64,000 nucleotides of DNA from the NCBI RefSeq assembly GCF_023667495.1, contig NZ_JAMOZL010000005.1, forward strand, positions 463,092-527,091. Reading direction: 5' to 3'. Position 1 is the stretch's first letter. Each line of letters starts with the position of its first letter. This DNA comes from Dyadobacter sp. MSC1_007 (lineage in GTDB: Bacteria; Bacteroidota; Bacteroidia; Cytophagales; Spirosomataceae). The notes under the pieces were generated by a model that saw only the letters and a program-made list of their open reading frames with translations, did no database searches and was not told where the DNA came from. Below, piece by piece: positions 1 to 10,156 of the stretch. The position numbers and the translations under genes are program-made.

Positions 1-564
1 CAGAATAAAATCGGTGATAGCAGGCGAATAAACGGCACCACCTGCGCAAGGCCCCATTACGGCTGAAATCTGAGGGATTACGCCCGATGCCAGGGTGTTT
101 TTATAAAATATATCTGCATAACCGGCGAGCGACTGCACGCCTTCCTGAATCCGTGCGCCACCTGAGTCGTTCAATCCAATGAGCGGTGCGCCGTTCTTCA
201 TCGCGAGATCCATGATCTTGCAGATTTTTTCGGCATGGGTTTCAGATAACGAACCGCCGAAAACGGTGAAATCCTGTGCGAAAATGTAGATTAACCGTCC
301 ATTTACTTTGCCATAGCCCGTAACTACGCCATCACCCAGGTAATGTTCTTTGTCAAGACCGAAATCCTTACTCCGGTGCATTACAAAGCGGCCTATTTCT
401 TCAAAAGACCCTTTATCGAGTAAAACCGAAATGCGCTCTCTTGCCGTTAGCTTGCCTTTTGCGTGCTGCGCCTGGATCCTTTTTTCACCTCCGCCCAGTT
501 CAGCCTCAGCATTTTTTTTGTCTAAAAGTTCTTTTTTTGAAGTTGCGGCTGATACTGATTCCAT
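1..564 (-). CDS. Acyl-CoA (propionyl/acetyl-CoA) carboxylase, carboxyltransferase beta subunit, N-terminal part
   Basis: Partial gene running off the left edge; the first 188 codons are visible in one open frame from ATG at 564. The product begins [17 protein letters not shown] and continues with family-typical segments: GKLTARERI, the region around [20 protein letters not shown], and [16 protein letters not shown] followed by [16 protein letters not shown]. These are hallmarks of the crotonase-fold carboxyltransferase domain of PCCB/AccD5-type enzymes, which move carboxybiotin CO2 onto propionyl- or acetyl-CoA in the cytoplasm. The acidic, Lys-rich N-terminus is usual for this family. It diverges from porQ (about 80 bp between starts). 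Which acyl-CoA is used cannot be told from this half. Confidence 0.9.
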   Translation of the reverse strand, partial: MESVSAATSKKELLDKKNAEAELGGGEKRIQAQHAKGKLTARERISVLLDKGSFEEIGRFVMHRSKDFGLDKEHYLGDGVVTGYGKVNGRLIYIFAQDFTVFGGSLSETHAEKICKIMDLAMKNGAPLIGLNDSGGARIQEGVQSLAGYADIFYKNTLASGVIPQISAVMGPCAGGAVYSPAITDFIL

Positions 565-643
565 GTAATAGGCGATATGGTTACATTTGCTGGTGAATGG
601 GTTATAAATATAGCGTCATTTTAATGATTCGGGAAATTATTGC

Positions 644-1702
644 ATGTTTATGAGGGTGACAGGCTGGGGCATACTTTTCCTGATAACGCTTTCCTGTTTG
701 TCCGGGACCAAACTGCGCGCCCAATCCACAGGAGGAAGGACACGCCTCGATTTTCTCCAATTGCCCGCTCAGGCCAAAAGCACAGCCCTGGGTTCCAATC
801 ACATTACCGCCCAAGGCAACGATCCCTTATTGTTTACTCAAAATCCCGCGTTGCTTGATTCTGCCAAAGTCAATAACGTGACTTTGAACCTGATGCCCTA
901 CCTGGCCGATATCCGTTTTGTCAAAATGGGTTATTCCAATAGGATAAAGGCGACTGGCGGAGTATGGGCAGTAGGATTGCAATATCTGAACTATGGCACA
1001 ATGCAGGAAACCGACGATATCGGCAATGTGGTAGGAGAGTTCAGGGCCGCGGATTACGGATTATCGGTAGGATATGGGCATACGATCGGCGCGTTTACAT
1101 TGGGAGGGACCGTTAAGGTAGTAGGGGCGTCGGTGGAATCGTACCAAACTTGGGGCGTAGCTTTCGATTGGGGAGGCGTGTTTAAACATCCTCGTGAGGA
1201 TCTTACGATTGGTTTCGTAGTTCGAAATATGGGTTTTTTGAAACAGAACTATAACAGCGCTAATACACCTGTGCTGCCGTTGGATGTCAGGGCCGGAGTT
1301 ACATTTAAACCCGAGTATATGCCTGTTCGTGTGTCATTTACAATTCACCATCTCAATAAGTTTGATATGGTGTACAACGATCCCAATCTGTTTTATACCT
1401 ATGATATCAATGGAAACCGACTTCCTAAAAAGGTAGGAGTTGCCGAAAAGCTTGGCAGGCACATTGCGTTGGGGTCAGAGATTCTGGCACATCCCAATTT
1501 CAGGATTTTACTCGGGTACGACCATTTGAAAAGGCAGGAACTGAGGCTGACAACCAAAGGTGCATTGGCGGGGTTTTCATTCGGTGCCTGGCTGAGGATC
1601 AAAAGATTTGAAATCAGCTATGGCAGGGCGCAATATACCCCGGGCTTTGGAAGTAGTTCAATATCCATTCTGATGAACCTCAAAGGCGGATTGGTCAAAT
1701 AG
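644..1702 (+). CDS. porQ: Type IX secretion system protein PorQ
   Basis: A 352-residue outer-membrane beta-barrel-like protein. An N-terminal signal peptide (about residues 1-26, ending LRAQS) is followed by the PorQ-typical start of the mature protein (FLQLPAQAKSTALGSN, then NPALLD) and alternating aromatic strands to a C-terminal ISILMNLKGG strand. PorQ belongs to the PorV/PorQ/PorU/PorZ shell that processes T9SS cargo at the cell surface. ATG 644 and ATG 650 are both possible starts. A TACATTTG box at 582-589 could be the -7 promoter element, but no good -33 is seen. It converges on the ABC ATPase with a 3-bp gap. Its partners porP and gldKLMN lie 50 kb away in this window. Confidence 0.85.
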   Translation: MFMRVTGWGILFLITLSCLSGTKLRAQSTGGRTRLDFLQLPAQAKSTALGSNHITAQGNDPLLFTQNPALLDSAKVNNVTLNLMPYLADIRFVKMGYSNRIKATGGVWAVGLQYLNYGTMQETDDIGNVVGEFRAADYGLSVGYGHTIGAFTLGGTVKVVGASVESYQTWGVAFDWGGVFKHPREDLTIGFVVRNMGFLKQNYNSANTPVLPLDVRAGVTFKPEYMPVRVSFTIHHLNKFDMVYNDPNLFYTYDINGNRLPKKVGVAEKLGRHIALGSEILAHPNFRILLGYDHLKRQELRLTTKGALAGFSFGAWLRIKRFEISYGRAQYTPGFGSSSISILMNLKGGLVK

Positions 1703-1705
1703 CAA

Positions 1706-3205
1706 TCAGCTTTCGATCACTTTTCCTTTTTCGAGTTTCAGGTAATGTGTAACGCAGCTTGGGATCTCATTTGGGTAATGCGATACGTAAATCAATGTGC
1801 GTTGGTCGGTATTACAAATTGCATTCACTACCGCTTTGAAATAGTCAATAGCATCTGCATCAAGTCCCTGGCAAGGCTCATCGAGAATGAGCAGTGGAGG
1901 ATTTTTGACCAAAGCCCTCGCCAGTAACACCATTCTTTGCTGACCTTTTGAAAGCTGGGAAAAATCCTTTTCAATGAGCTGGTGCACATGCAGAAGCTCC
2001 GCCACTTCATGCACTCTTTCAACCTGCATTCCGGTGAGTTTCTTGAAAAATACACCCGTGGCGTCGAAAAAGCCGGAAGCTATGGTTTTGAAAACAGAGG
2101 TGTCCCGCGGAAAATACAGGTGCAGTTCCGGCGAAACATGCCCTATCTTCTGTTTAATATCCCAGATTGAAGCACCTATTCCGCCTCTTTTTTGATCAAA
2201 CAAATCAAAATCGTTGGCAAAACGTTGCGGATTATCGGCGGTGATAATGCTTAGCAACGTCGATTTTCCAGAACCGTTTGGCCCCGATAGCGCCCATTTC
2301 TCTCCTTTGGCAATTTTCCAATTTACATGATCGAGTATAAGCTGATCGTGGTATTTCACTTTGATATTACGCAGATCGAGGGCATATCTGAAATTGGTAA
2401 ACTCCGGGTGTCCGAAATGCGCCAGTTTGGTCGCATCGGGCATAGCCAAATGACTGTGATGGTCTGCATTTCCACGAAATTGCGCCACAGGCATTGTTTT
2501 GACTATTTTACCTTCGGCCAACTCCACGACATGGGTAATGCAAGCCGGGATTTCAGTGGCTGTCGTGGCCATAATCACCGTCACACCTTGTCTCGTCAAT
2601 TCTGTAAGTGCATTGCGGAGTACTTCTCTGGAGTGTACATCCAGCCCGCTGAATGCATTATCGAGCATCAGCACTTTCGGCTTTTTCAGCAGTGATTTAG
2701 CCAGGAGCATCCGGCGGGTTTCGCCATTGGATAGTGTCACAAACGGATGGTCCAGTAAATGCGTGATGGACAGCAACTCACTGATACTTGCAAGTTCTTC
2801 TTCACTTATCCTGGACGGTTCTAGCTTTACAGACTTATCATCAACAGTCCCTACCGGTTTAAGCTGGCCGGTCAGGATGGCCCGCACCGTTGGGGCACGT
2901 TCCGATTCGTAGGCGTGAAAGCGCTGCTGGTAATACTCGGCCCCGGCGCTCACAATGCGGTTAAATGAGTAGTCATTGGAAGCAAGTTCGATGGTTTCCC
3001 GGAGCGGTGCCTGCCAACCATATGTGATTTTGCCACTCAGTAAGGGCCATTTTCCTGCTATAATGTCGAGAAGAACCGTTTTGCCGGAGCCATTCGGGCC
3101 TACGATCGCCCAGTTTTCTCCTCGTTCGATATTCCAGTCGATTGATGATAGGACAGTGGATTCGTATTTACGGACAGAGACATTTTGAAGCGAAATAAGG
3201 GCCAT
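1706..3205 (-). CDS. Double-ABC ATPase (ModF/PhrA-like)
   Basis: A 499-residue protein made of two ABC ATPase domains in tandem with no membrane segment. Domain 1 has Walker A GPNGSGKT (36-43), signature LSNGE and Walker B VLMLDNAFSG, in which Asn replaces the catalytic Glu after the Asp. Domain 2 (from about residue 275) has GPNGSGKST, signature LSKGQQ and a canonical LLILDEP. The arrangement matches the ModF/PhrA-type soluble double ABC proteins found next to molybdate transporters in enterobacteria. No permease or molybdate gene is adjacent here, so the substrate or partner is unknown. The first domain is probably weakly hydrolytic or non-hydrolytic, judging by the Glu-to-Asn change. Confidence 0.8.
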   Translation of the reverse strand: MALISLQNVSVRKYESTVLSSIDWNIERGENWAIVGPNGSGKTVLLDIIAGKWPLLSGKITYGWQAPLRETIELASNDYSFNRIVSAGAEYYQQRFHAYESERAPTVRAILTGQLKPVGTVDDKSVKLEPSRISEEELASISELLSITHLLDHPFVTLSNGETRRMLLAKSLLKKPKVLMLDNAFSGLDVHSREVLRNALTELTRQGVTVIMATTATEIPACITHVVELAEGKIVKTMPVAQFRGNADHHSHLAMPDATKLAHFGHPEFTNFRYALDLRNIKVKYHDQLILDHVNWKIAKGEKWALSGPNGSGKSTLLSIITADNPQRFANDFDLFDQKRGGIGASIWDIKQKIGHVSPELHLYFPRDTSVFKTIASGFFDATGVFFKKLTGMQVERVHEVAELLHVHQLIEKDFSQLSKGQQRMVLLARALVKNPPLLILDEPCQGLDADAIDYFKAVVNAICNTDQRTLIYVSHYPNEIPSCVTHYLKLEKGKVIES

Positions 3206-3263
3206 GCGGAAAAAGCAAAATAATGAAGCGGCAAAGATTGGTATTTTGACCCTAAATGGAAAT

Positions 3264-3290
3264 AAAAAAGCATCCCAATTAGCGGGATGC
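3264..3290 (-). terminator. Intrinsic terminator of the PfpI-family gene
   Basis: Arms GCATCCC (3270-3276) and GGGATGC (3284-3290) form a 7-bp stem. Read on the minus strand it is followed by a T-run (3264-3269), about 30 bp after the stop of the gene ending at 3320. Confidence 0.7.
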
Positions 3291-3319
3291 CCTTGATCTA
3301 TGCTCTAAAAAGCATCAAA

Positions 3320-3871
3320 TCATTGATGAAGCTCTAAGTTAAATTCTTTAACCATCGTGTCCACGAAAGCAGACAGATCGTCGGTGGTCCGGCTGGTAAC
3401 CAGCCCGTTATTTGTCACAACCTCCTGATCCACCCAAATGGCCCCTGCGTTTTCCAGGTCGTGGCGGATGGCAATGTAGGAGGTAAGTGTCCTGCCCAAT
3501 ACCACGTCGGCATCGATCAGGATCTGTGGCCCGTGACATATTGCGGCTACCGGTTTTCCGGCAACGAAGAACGAACGCACAAAGTCGACGGCCTTCTGGT
3601 TGATTCTTAATGCATCCGTGCCCATTACGCCACCCGGTAATAAAAGGGCGTCGTAATATTCGGCGCGGGCCATGTCTAGCGGCACATCCACCTTATGTTT
3701 TTCGCCCCAATCCAGGTGGCTCCATCCTTTGACGGAATCCTTGTTGGGAGAAATAACATGTGTGGTAGCACCATGTTGGTTTAGGACTTTTCTGGGGCAG
3801 GTCATTTCAACCTGCTCAAATCCATCGGCAACCAGTATGGCAACTTTGAAAAAATTCAGTGATTGTTCCAT
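3320..3871 (-). CDS. DJ-1/PfpI family protein (type 1 glutamine amidotransferase-like)
   Basis: A 183-residue single-domain protein of the PfpI/YhbO group. The nucleophile elbow AAICHGPQ carries Cys112, and the upstream LLLPGG (about 77-81) and the GFEQVE segment (about 17-22) are the usual active-site neighbours. Members act as glyoxalases, deglycases or stress-linked hydrolases; the sequence does not settle which. Unlike the Hsp31-like protein at 10157-10837, the catalytic Cys is intact. It is transcribed alone, with a terminator just downstream. Confidence 0.85.
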   Translation of the reverse strand: MEQSLNFFKVAILVADGFEQVEMTCPRKVLNQHGATTHVISPNKDSVKGWSHLDWGEKHKVDVPLDMARAEYYDALLLPGGVMGTDALRINQKAVDFVRSFFVAGKPVAAICHGPQILIDADVVLGRTLTSYIAIRHDLENAGAIWVDQEVVTNNGLVTSRTTDDLSAFVDTMVKEFNLELHQ

Positions 3872-4032
3872 GGATTCCGGTGTAGAAATGAAGGTTAGAT
3901 TATTCGGACAATTAATTGTACAAAAATTATGCCATCAAACTAGTGCCGATTAGCGCCAAACCAAGCCCGGTGGCCGTAGCATACGCACCACAGGTGGGGA
4001 AGGGTGGTTTGGAAAAATCTCAACCTGTGGAA

Positions 4033-4062
4033 AAGAAAAGGGGCAACATTGCTGCTGCCCCT
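4033..4062 (-). terminator. Intrinsic terminator of clpB
   Basis: AGGGGCA (4039-4045) pairs with TGCCCCT (4056-4062). On the minus strand the stem is followed by CTTTTCTTTT, about 20 bp past the clpB stop. Confidence 0.7.
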
Positions 4063-4083
4063 TCATTTATAATTTTTCCTGGA

Positions 4084-6687
4084 TTATATCTCGACTCCTC
4101 CGACGTTTTCGAAGATGAGATCACCTTTGGAATTGAGCTCCATCATAATCACCGAGTCTTTCGCCACCTGACCGCTCAGGATACCTTTCGAAAGTTCGTT
4201 CAATATTCTTCTTTGAAGAACCCGTTTTAACGGACGTGCTCCGAAAGCCGGATCAAAACCATCTTCTCCAAGCTTGGTAAGCGCTTCATCTGTTGCGTCC
4301 AGCGTGATACCCTGCTCCTTCAAGACACTCTGAATACCCTTGAACTGGATATCCACAATCTTGCGGATATTTTTCAAAGTCAGTGGTTCGAAGAGTACGA
4401 TTTCGTCGATCCGGTTCAGGAATTCTGGCCTTACCGAGGCTTTCAGCAAATCGAGTACGGCCTGCTTGGCCTCTTCCATGATCAGCGTATGGTTCCAACC
4501 TTCGTCTTCGGCATATTTTTCCTGAATAATATGGCTACCGATGTTCGACGTCATGATGATGATCGTGTTCTTGAAGTTGGCTACCCGGCCTTTATTGTCG
4601 GTGAGCCGTCCTTCGTCCAGCACCTGCAAGAGAATATTCCAGACATCGGGATGCGCTTTTTCGATTTCATCGAGCAAGATCACGCTGTAAGGCTTCCTCC
4701 TGACGGCTTCGGTCAGCTGTCCGCCTTCGTCGTACCCTACATATCCCGGAGGCGCACCCACGAGCCGACTTACCGCATGCCGTTCCTGGTACTCGCTCAT
4801 GTCGATGCGCACCATTGCATTCTCGTCATTGAAGAGATATTCTGCCAATGTTTTGGCTAGCTCGGTTTTACCTACACCGGTCGGACCGAGGAACAGGAAG
4901 CTGCCTATCGGTCTCTTAGCATCCTGCAAACCTGCACGGCTCCGGCGTACGGCGTCAGATACGACTTCAATCGCCTCGTTCTGGCCTGCAACACGCTGAT
5001 GCAAATGTTCTTCGAGTTGCAGCAATTTCTCGCGGTCGCTTTGGAGCATTTTACTCACGGGAATGCCTGTCCATTTGGCCACTACTTCGGCAATTTCTTC
5101 CGGCGTGATCTCTTCCTGCATCAGGCTCTCGGCACTTTCCGATTTTTGCAGTTCCTCCAATCTGGCCTGAACTTCCGGAATGCGTCCGTAGCGGATCTCA
5201 GCAACCTTACCGAAATCACCTGAGCGCTCGGCCTGTTCTGCTTCAAGCCGTAATTGTTCGCTTTGTTCTTTCAAGGCACGAACCTCGTTAACCTTGCCTT
5301 TTTCATTCTCCCATTGGGCTTTCAAGGCATTACGTTGCTCGCTGAGGTCAGCAATTTCTTTGTTCAGGACAGTCTCCTTGTCCTTGTTATTTTCCCGGCG
5401 GATAGCTTCCCGCTCGATTTCCAACTGCATGATCCGGCGGTTCATCTCGTCCAGTTCTTCCGGAACGCTGTCCATTTCCAGACGCAATTTCGACGCGGCT
5501 TCGTCCATTAAGTCAATGGCCTTGTCCGGGAGAAAACGGTCACTAATGTATCGGTTCGAAAGCTCCACAGCCGCGATAACGGCGTCATCCTGGATTCGCA
5601 CACCATGGTGCAGTTCATATTTTTCTTTAATACCACGCAAAATACTGATCGCATCCGGAATATTGGGTTCGTCCACCACCACAGCCTGGAAACGGCGTTC
5701 CAGCGCTTTGTCCTTTTCCATATATTTCTGATATTCTTTCAGCGTCGTGGCACCAATTGCGTGCAATTCACCACGGGCCAATGCCGGTTTGAGCAGGTTG
5801 GCCGCATCCATTGCACTTTCGCCTCCGCCCCCAGCGCCTATAAGGGTGTGGATCTCGTCAATGAAAAGCACAATTTCTCCTTCCGAGTCGGTTACTTCCT
5901 TAATGACAGCCTTTAATCTTTCTTCAAACTCACCTTTGTATTTGGCACCGGCGATAAGCAAACCCATATCGAGGGACACGATCGTCTTGGATTTCAGGTT
6001 TTCCGGAACGTCACCCTGCACAATTCGCTGGGCAAGTCCTTCCACAATAGCGGTTTTACCCACGCCCGGTTCACCCAGGAGTATCGGGTTGTTTTTAGTA
6101 CGACGGCTCAGAATCTGCAAGACCCGCCTGATTTCCTCATCGCGGCCGATTACCGGGTCAATTTTTCCGGCTTTGGCCAGCTCATTCAAATTCTTGCTAT
6201 ACCGTTCCAACGAGCGGTATTTAGCTTCTGCATTTTGATCTTTCACGGGGTTATTCTTTCCTCTAAGTTCTTTGATTGCATTGATCAGTTCCTTTTCCTT
6301 GAATCCCAGCTCCTTCATCATCGTTGCTGTGGAATCTTTTCCGCTTAAAATACCCAGTACCAGCAGCTCAATGCTGATGAATTCGTCGCCAAATTCTTTC
6401 AGGTAATTTTGAGCTTTGCCACTGGCAGCGGCCATATCGTTGCCCAGGTAGGGTTGGCCTCCGCTTACACGCGGGTAGCCGTCCAATATCTTTTGAAGCC
6501 GGTCGTTCAAGACGTCCGCGCTGATATTGATCTTATTAAGTAGAAATAGGGACGTATTTGGATCCTCTTCCAGAATGGATTTCAGTACATGGCCGGTTTC
6601 AATTGCTTGTTGCTGATTGCCCTGGACCATTTGCGCCGCATGCTGGATCACCTCCTGCGCCTTGATGGTATATTGGTTAAAGTTCAT
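4084..6687 (-). CDS. clpB: ATP-dependent disaggregase ClpB
   Basis: Hsp100 disaggregase that works with DnaK to extract polypeptides from aggregates in the cytoplasm. With the start at ATG 6687 ([15 protein letters not shown]) the product is 867 residues, the normal ClpB length; the frame is open 40 codons further upstream, but that part is not family-like. Visible in order: N-terminal Clp_N repeats, NBD1 with Walker A GEPGVGKT, a long Glu/Arg-rich coiled-coil M domain ([15 protein letters not shown] onward) that marks ClpB rather than ClpA/ClpC, and NBD2 with GPTGVGKT and sensor region GARPLKRV. It lies 123 bp after the secreted YciI-like gene on the same strand and has its own terminator. 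No CIRCE or sigma-32 type box was recognised. Confidence 0.97.
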   Translation of the reverse strand: MNFNQYTIKAQEVIQHAAQMVQGNQQQAIETGHVLKSILEEDPNTSLFLLNKINISADVLNDRLQKILDGYPRVSGGQPYLGNDMAAASGKAQNYLKEFGDEFISIELLVLGILSGKDSTATMMKELGFKEKELINAIKELRGKNNPVKDQNAEAKYRSLERYSKNLNELAKAGKIDPVIGRDEEIRRVLQILSRRTKNNPILLGEPGVGKTAIVEGLAQRIVQGDVPENLKSKTIVSLDMGLLIAGAKYKGEFEERLKAVIKEVTDSEGEIVLFIDEIHTLIGAGGGGESAMDAANLLKPALARGELHAIGATTLKEYQKYMEKDKALERRFQAVVVDEPNIPDAISILRGIKEKYELHHGVRIQDDAVIAAVELSNRYISDRFLPDKAIDLMDEAASKLRLEMDSVPEELDEMNRRIMQLEIEREAIRRENNKDKETVLNKEIADLSEQRNALKAQWENEKGKVNEVRALKEQSEQLRLEAEQAERSGDFGKVAEIRYGRIPEVQARLEELQKSESAESLMQEEITPEEIAEVVAKWTGIPVSKMLQSDREKLLQLEEHLHQRVAGQNEAIEVVSDAVRRSRAGLQDAKRPIGSFLFLGPTGVGKTELAKTLAEYLFNDENAMVRIDMSEYQERHAVSRLVGAPPGYVGYDEGGQLTEAVRRKPYSVILLDEIEKAHPDVWNILLQVLDEGRLTDNKGRVANFKNTIIIMTSNIGSHIIQEKYAEDEGWNHTLIMEEAKQAVLDLLKASVRPEFLNRIDEIVLFEPLTLKNIRKIVDIQFKGIQSVLKEQGITLDATDEALTKLGEDGFDPAFGARPLKRVLQRRILNELSKGILSGQVAKDSVIMMELNSKGDLIFENVGGVEI

Positions 6688-6810
6688 GGCGTTAATCGCT
6701 TCGTTAATGAATGTAACGTTCCGTGAAAAAGGATGTGCCGACTGATTAAATCGGAAATTTTGTCTTAATAAAATAAAATGAAGGGTGCATTTCAGACAAA
6801 ATGGCAAGCA

Positions 6811-7275
6811 CTAATGGCTTTTCTTCTCGATCTTCTTATGTATTTCGAGCGTTTCGGACAAGGCTGCCGATCCGTACCAAACAAGCAAATCCATATCCAG
6901 CATCTTCGCCTGAACGGCAGGGTCAGTTTCAACCAGCTTTTTGCCTTCTTCAATACTGGTCACATTGAGAATAAACAATCCCCTGTATTTATCATTTTTT
7001 GCGAACGGCCCGGCCACAACGAGTTTGCCTTCCGCGACTAGCCTATTAATATTCCGCATATGGCCTGCAAACAGACTGTCTGTTGCACTTTTTGAAAAAC
7101 CCGTCGCGCTACCGGTTTTCAGCAGCACCAGCACATATTTTTTCATACCATATTCGTCGGCATTCAGCTTTTTGGCAAGTGTAGAATCATAGGCGACTTT
7201 GGAGGATTGCGCTTTCGCATGATATGGGATCGCGAGTGCGGAGAGTAGGAGCAGTGTGATGTACAGAGGTTTCAT
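6811..7275 (-). CDS. Secreted YciI-like (YCII domain) protein
   Basis: A 154-residue protein with a clear Sec signal peptide (residues 1-22, ending YHAKAQ) and a YCII-related ferredoxin-like domain: YVLVLLKTG, then HMRNINRLVAEGKLVVAGPF, then YRGLFILNV. The conserved His in HMRN and the GPF loop are typical of YciI proteins, a small family with suggested dehydrochlorinase-like or cofactor-binding roles. Most YciI proteins are cytoplasmic, so export to the periplasm is a noteworthy variation, though exported forms occur in Bacteroidota. Reaction unknown. Confidence 0.75.
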   Translation of the reverse strand: MKPLYITLLLLSALAIPYHAKAQSSKVAYDSTLAKKLNADEYGMKKYVLVLLKTGSATGFSKSATDSLFAGHMRNINRLVAEGKLVVAGPFAKNDKYRGLFILNVTSIEEGKKLVETDPAVQAKMLDMDLLVWYGSAALSETLEIHKKIEKKSH

Positions 7276-7355
7276 AGCAGTCGAATTTAGTTTTGGTTGT
7301 CAGATAAATGTATTGAAATTTCACCTTAAAATAGCATAGGGCATACCCCAACAAA

Positions 7356-7386
7356 AAAGCTGCAAAGGGTCATCCAGTGCAGCTTT
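7356..7386 (-). terminator. Intrinsic terminator of lysA
   Basis: AAAGCTGCA (7356-7364) pairs with TGCAGCTTT (7378-7386). The minus-strand transcript ends in T's about 25 bp after the lysA stop. Confidence 0.7.
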
Positions 7387-7409
7387 CTTAATCTTTAAAG
7401 ACAGGTTTT

Positions 7410-8639
7410 TTAAATATCGGTTTGTGTCTTCAGAAGATCCTCCATCGTTTCGCGCCGTCTTACCAGCTTTGCTACGCCATTGTCGATCAGCACTTCGGCG
7501 GGGCGGAAACGGGCGTTGTAATTCGAGCTCATGGTTAATCCATAGGCGCCTGCATTCAAAAATGCGAGCACATCACCCTGGCGAACTTCGGGCAATTCGC
7601 GGTCTGAGGCAAACGTGTCAGTTTCGCAGATGTAGCCTACCACATTGTAATGCTTTAAGGCACCTTTCGGGTTTGAAATATTAAGAATATGATGGTAAGA
7701 GCCGTACATCATTGGGCGGATCAGATGGTTAAGACCGGAATCCACATGCACAAAATTCCTCGCGGGATCTTCTTTTACCACTGTTGTTTTTACAAAAAGA
7801 AAGCCCGACTCACTCACCAAAAATTTGCCTGGCTCGAACCATAGTTGCAGCTCACGGCCATATTCCTGGCAGAAAGTCTGAAAGCGTTTGGATATTTTTT
7901 TACCCAGCAAATCCATGTCTGTGATGTCGTCGCCGGGAAGGTAAGAAACCTTAAAGCCGCCACCGAGGTCAATCACTTCGAGATCGGGGAAATATTTAGC
8001 TGTTTCGAGCAGGATATCGGCCACTTTCAGGAAAGGTTCGGCGTCCTTAATATCCGAGCCTGTATGTTGGTGCAGCCCGATTACTTTGACGTTGTATTTC
8101 TTAATCACTTCCAGAATCTGATCCCGCAGTAACACGGAAATCCCAAACTTGGAATCGGCATGTGCAGTCATGATCTTGGCGTTGCCACCAGCAGCAACAT
8201 TAGGTTTAATGCGGATCATGCAAGGCTTAGTATCGCCATAAGTTTGTCCAAACCATTCGAGTAAAGGAATACTATCGACATTAACCACAGCGCCAGCTTT
8301 CACCGCCGCCCTCACTTCCTCAAAAGGCACACCGCTTGGTGTAAAAGTGACCTGGCTGGCATTATAACCCGCAATTTTCGCCATTTCGAATTCACCAGGG
8401 GAAACGACATCCAGTTCCACCCCGATCTCACGCATCAGGCGCAAAATTGCGAGATTAGTGTTGGCCTTGCAGGCATATTTGATCTTCATATTCACGCCTG
8501 CAAAAGCGTGTTGAAGTTCGGCAGCCTTCCTACGGATCGTGGCGCCATCATACACATATAACGGGCTTCCGTATTGGTTTAATAACTGGATAGGGTCGAT
8601 GCCCTGAATGGAATAGGGGTAATGATCGGATAGTTGCAT
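7410..8639 (-). CDS. lysA: Diaminopimelate decarboxylase
   Basis: PLP enzyme of the alanine-racemase fold that decarboxylates meso-diaminopimelate to L-lysine, the last step of lysine synthesis. At 409 residues it is full length. The PLP lysine is in KIKYACKANTN (Lys58); HQHTGSDI, the GGGF phosphate-binding loop and CETDTFASDR (substrate-binding Cys-Glu) are all visible. It follows pyrF on the same strand with a 39-bp gap, so the two may be co-transcribed, and it ends at a clear terminator. No lysine riboswitch is seen upstream. Confidence 0.95.
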   Translation of the reverse strand: MQLSDHYPYSIQGIDPIQLLNQYGSPLYVYDGATIRRKAAELQHAFAGVNMKIKYACKANTNLAILRLMREIGVELDVVSPGEFEMAKIAGYNASQVTFTPSGVPFEEVRAAVKAGAVVNVDSIPLLEWFGQTYGDTKPCMIRIKPNVAAGGNAKIMTAHADSKFGISVLLRDQILEVIKKYNVKVIGLHQHTGSDIKDAEPFLKVADILLETAKYFPDLEVIDLGGGFKVSYLPGDDITDMDLLGKKISKRFQTFCQEYGRELQLWFEPGKFLVSESGFLFVKTTVVKEDPARNFVHVDSGLNHLIRPMMYGSYHHILNISNPKGALKHYNVVGYICETDTFASDRELPEVRQGDVLAFLNAGAYGLTMSSNYNARFRPAEVLIDNGVAKLVRRRETMEDLLKTQTDI

Positions 8640-8678
8640 TTGAGTATTTTATGAATGATCGTAAGTGTGTTGGAATGA

Positions 8679-9506
8679 TTACTTACAATATTGATCAAGA
8701 TAAATGGCCATTTCCTGTTGCAGTGCGGCGGCTTCTTGTTTCGCTTTTACGGCGAAATCAAGGCCGTTACTTGCGTAAATAATGCTGCGTGCGGCATTTA
8801 CGAGCAGCCCGCAGTTTTTGTTCATGCCGTACCGCGACAATTCTTCAAGATTACCGCCCTGCGCGCCTACGCCGGGTACGAGCAAGAAATGATCGGGAAC
8901 AATGGTCCTGATTTGCTGAAAGTCGGACGCATGCGTAGCGCCAGCGACATACATCATGCGATCCGGCCCCGCCCATGTCTGAGAAGTGCGCAACACGTGT
9001 TCGTATAATGGGAAGCCATCGACAGTAACCCGCTGGAAATCAGAACTGCCTGGGTTCGAGGTTAATGCAAGAAGGATCACCCATTTACCTTCAAATTCAA
9101 GGAAAGGCGTGACAGAGTCGGCGCCCATATACGGAGCCACAGTAACCGAATCAAAATCCATCCCCGACGACTTAGGATCGAAGAACGTGCGGGCATATAG
9201 CCCCGAAGTGTTGCCGATGTCGCCCCGCTTCGCATCCGCGATCGTGAAGTGGCTTTTTGGGATATATTCAATGGTTTTTTGCAAACTTTCCCAGCCTTTC
9301 GGTCCTAGTGCTTCGTAGAATGCAATGTTTGGTTTGTAGGAAACACAAAAATCAGCCGTAGCATCGATAATTTGTTTGTTGAATTCAAAAACAGGGTCTG
9401 CTGCTTTCAACAAGTGCTGTGGGATTTTCTGGATATCGGTGTCCAGACCAACGCATAAATAGGACTTTTTGCTGGAAATTTGCTGAAAAAGCTCTTGATA
9501 AGTCAT
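8679..9506 (-). CDS. pyrF: Orotidine 5'-phosphate decarboxylase (type 2)
   Basis: Converts OMP to UMP in pyrimidine synthesis. At 275 residues it belongs to the longer, type-2 PyrF group. The family signature [10 protein letters not shown] is present with the catalytic Lys/Asp cluster, plus CVGLDTD near the N-terminus and [10 protein letters not shown] in the phosphate-gripping part. It sits upstream of lysA in the same direction and diverges from rfbC with about 100 bp between the starts. Confidence 0.95.
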   Translation of the reverse strand: MTYQELFQQISSKKSYLCVGLDTDIQKIPQHLLKAADPVFEFNKQIIDATADFCVSYKPNIAFYEALGPKGWESLQKTIEYIPKSHFTIADAKRGDIGNTSGLYARTFFDPKSSGMDFDSVTVAPYMGADSVTPFLEFEGKWVILLALTSNPGSSDFQRVTVDGFPLYEHVLRTSQTWAGPDRMMYVAGATHASDFQQIRTIVPDHFLLVPGVGAQGGNLEELSRYGMNKNCGLLVNAARSIIYASNGLDFAVKAKQEAAALQQEMAIYLDQYCK

Positions 9507-9605
9507 GATTTTGGAAATATTGCGCCGAAATTACAACCTCTATCAATAGATTCATAAATTTGTCCCAACATTAAGATTTGCTCCAAACTAATAGAATAAA
9601 TATCC

Positions 9606-10154
9606 ATGCAGCTTCGAGAAACTTCCATTGCCGGTTTAGTTGAAATTTTCCCACGGATCTTTGAAGATGATCGCGGAATGTTCTTTGAATCGTATAATGA
9701 GGAGGTTTTCGAAAGATTAGGCCTGCCAGTGAATTTTGTTCAGGATAATCAGTCGTTTTCGAAAAAGGGGGTTGTAAGAGGCCTGCACTTTCAGAATGCG
9801 CCGTTTGCGCAGGGTAAACTTGTGCGTGTGATCTCCGGACGGGTTCTGGATGTTGCCGTAGACATCCGTCCTGATTCACCTACTTTTGGTCAGCACGAAA
9901 TCTTCGAGCTTCGTAGCGACACTAATAATATCGCTTACATTCCAGAGGGTTTTGCACACGGCTTTGTCGCGTTGGAGGACACGATTTTTAGTTACAAATG
10001 TACCAATGTGTATAATAAGGGTGCTGAGTCCGGCATTCTCTGGAATGATCCCGATTTGAATATCGATTGGGGAATTTCTGATCCAATCGTTTCGGAAAAA
10101 GACCTGGTTCTGCCTACTTTCAAGTCATTATTCGGCGAGTTGAAAGCCAGATAA
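9606..10154 (+). CDS. rfbC: dTDP-4-dehydrorhamnose 3,5-epimerase
   Basis: A 182-residue cupin-fold epimerase of the dTDP-L-rhamnose pathway. The signatures VVRGLHFQ (with the catalytic His), DVAVDIRPDSPTFG and the Tyr/His region AYIPEGFAHGF are all intact. The rmlA, rmlB and rmlD partners are not next to it, so this is a stand-alone copy. TAAATTTG at 9555-9562 is a possible -7 promoter box without an obvious -33. The gene converges on the Hsp31-like gene with a 2-bp gap. Confidence 0.95.
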   Translation: MQLRETSIAGLVEIFPRIFEDDRGMFFESYNEEVFERLGLPVNFVQDNQSFSKKGVVRGLHFQNAPFAQGKLVRVISGRVLDVAVDIRPDSPTFGQHEIFELRSDTNNIAYIPEGFAHGFVALEDTIFSYKCTNVYNKGAESGILWNDPDLNIDWGISDPIVSEKDLVLPTFKSLFGELKAR

Positions 10155-10156
10155 TT

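Noticed and set aside
4340..6238. Several long frames antisense to clpB
   Set aside because: They mirror the strong codon bias of a well-established gene and give low-complexity Ser/Arg- or Phe-rich peptides with no start signal.
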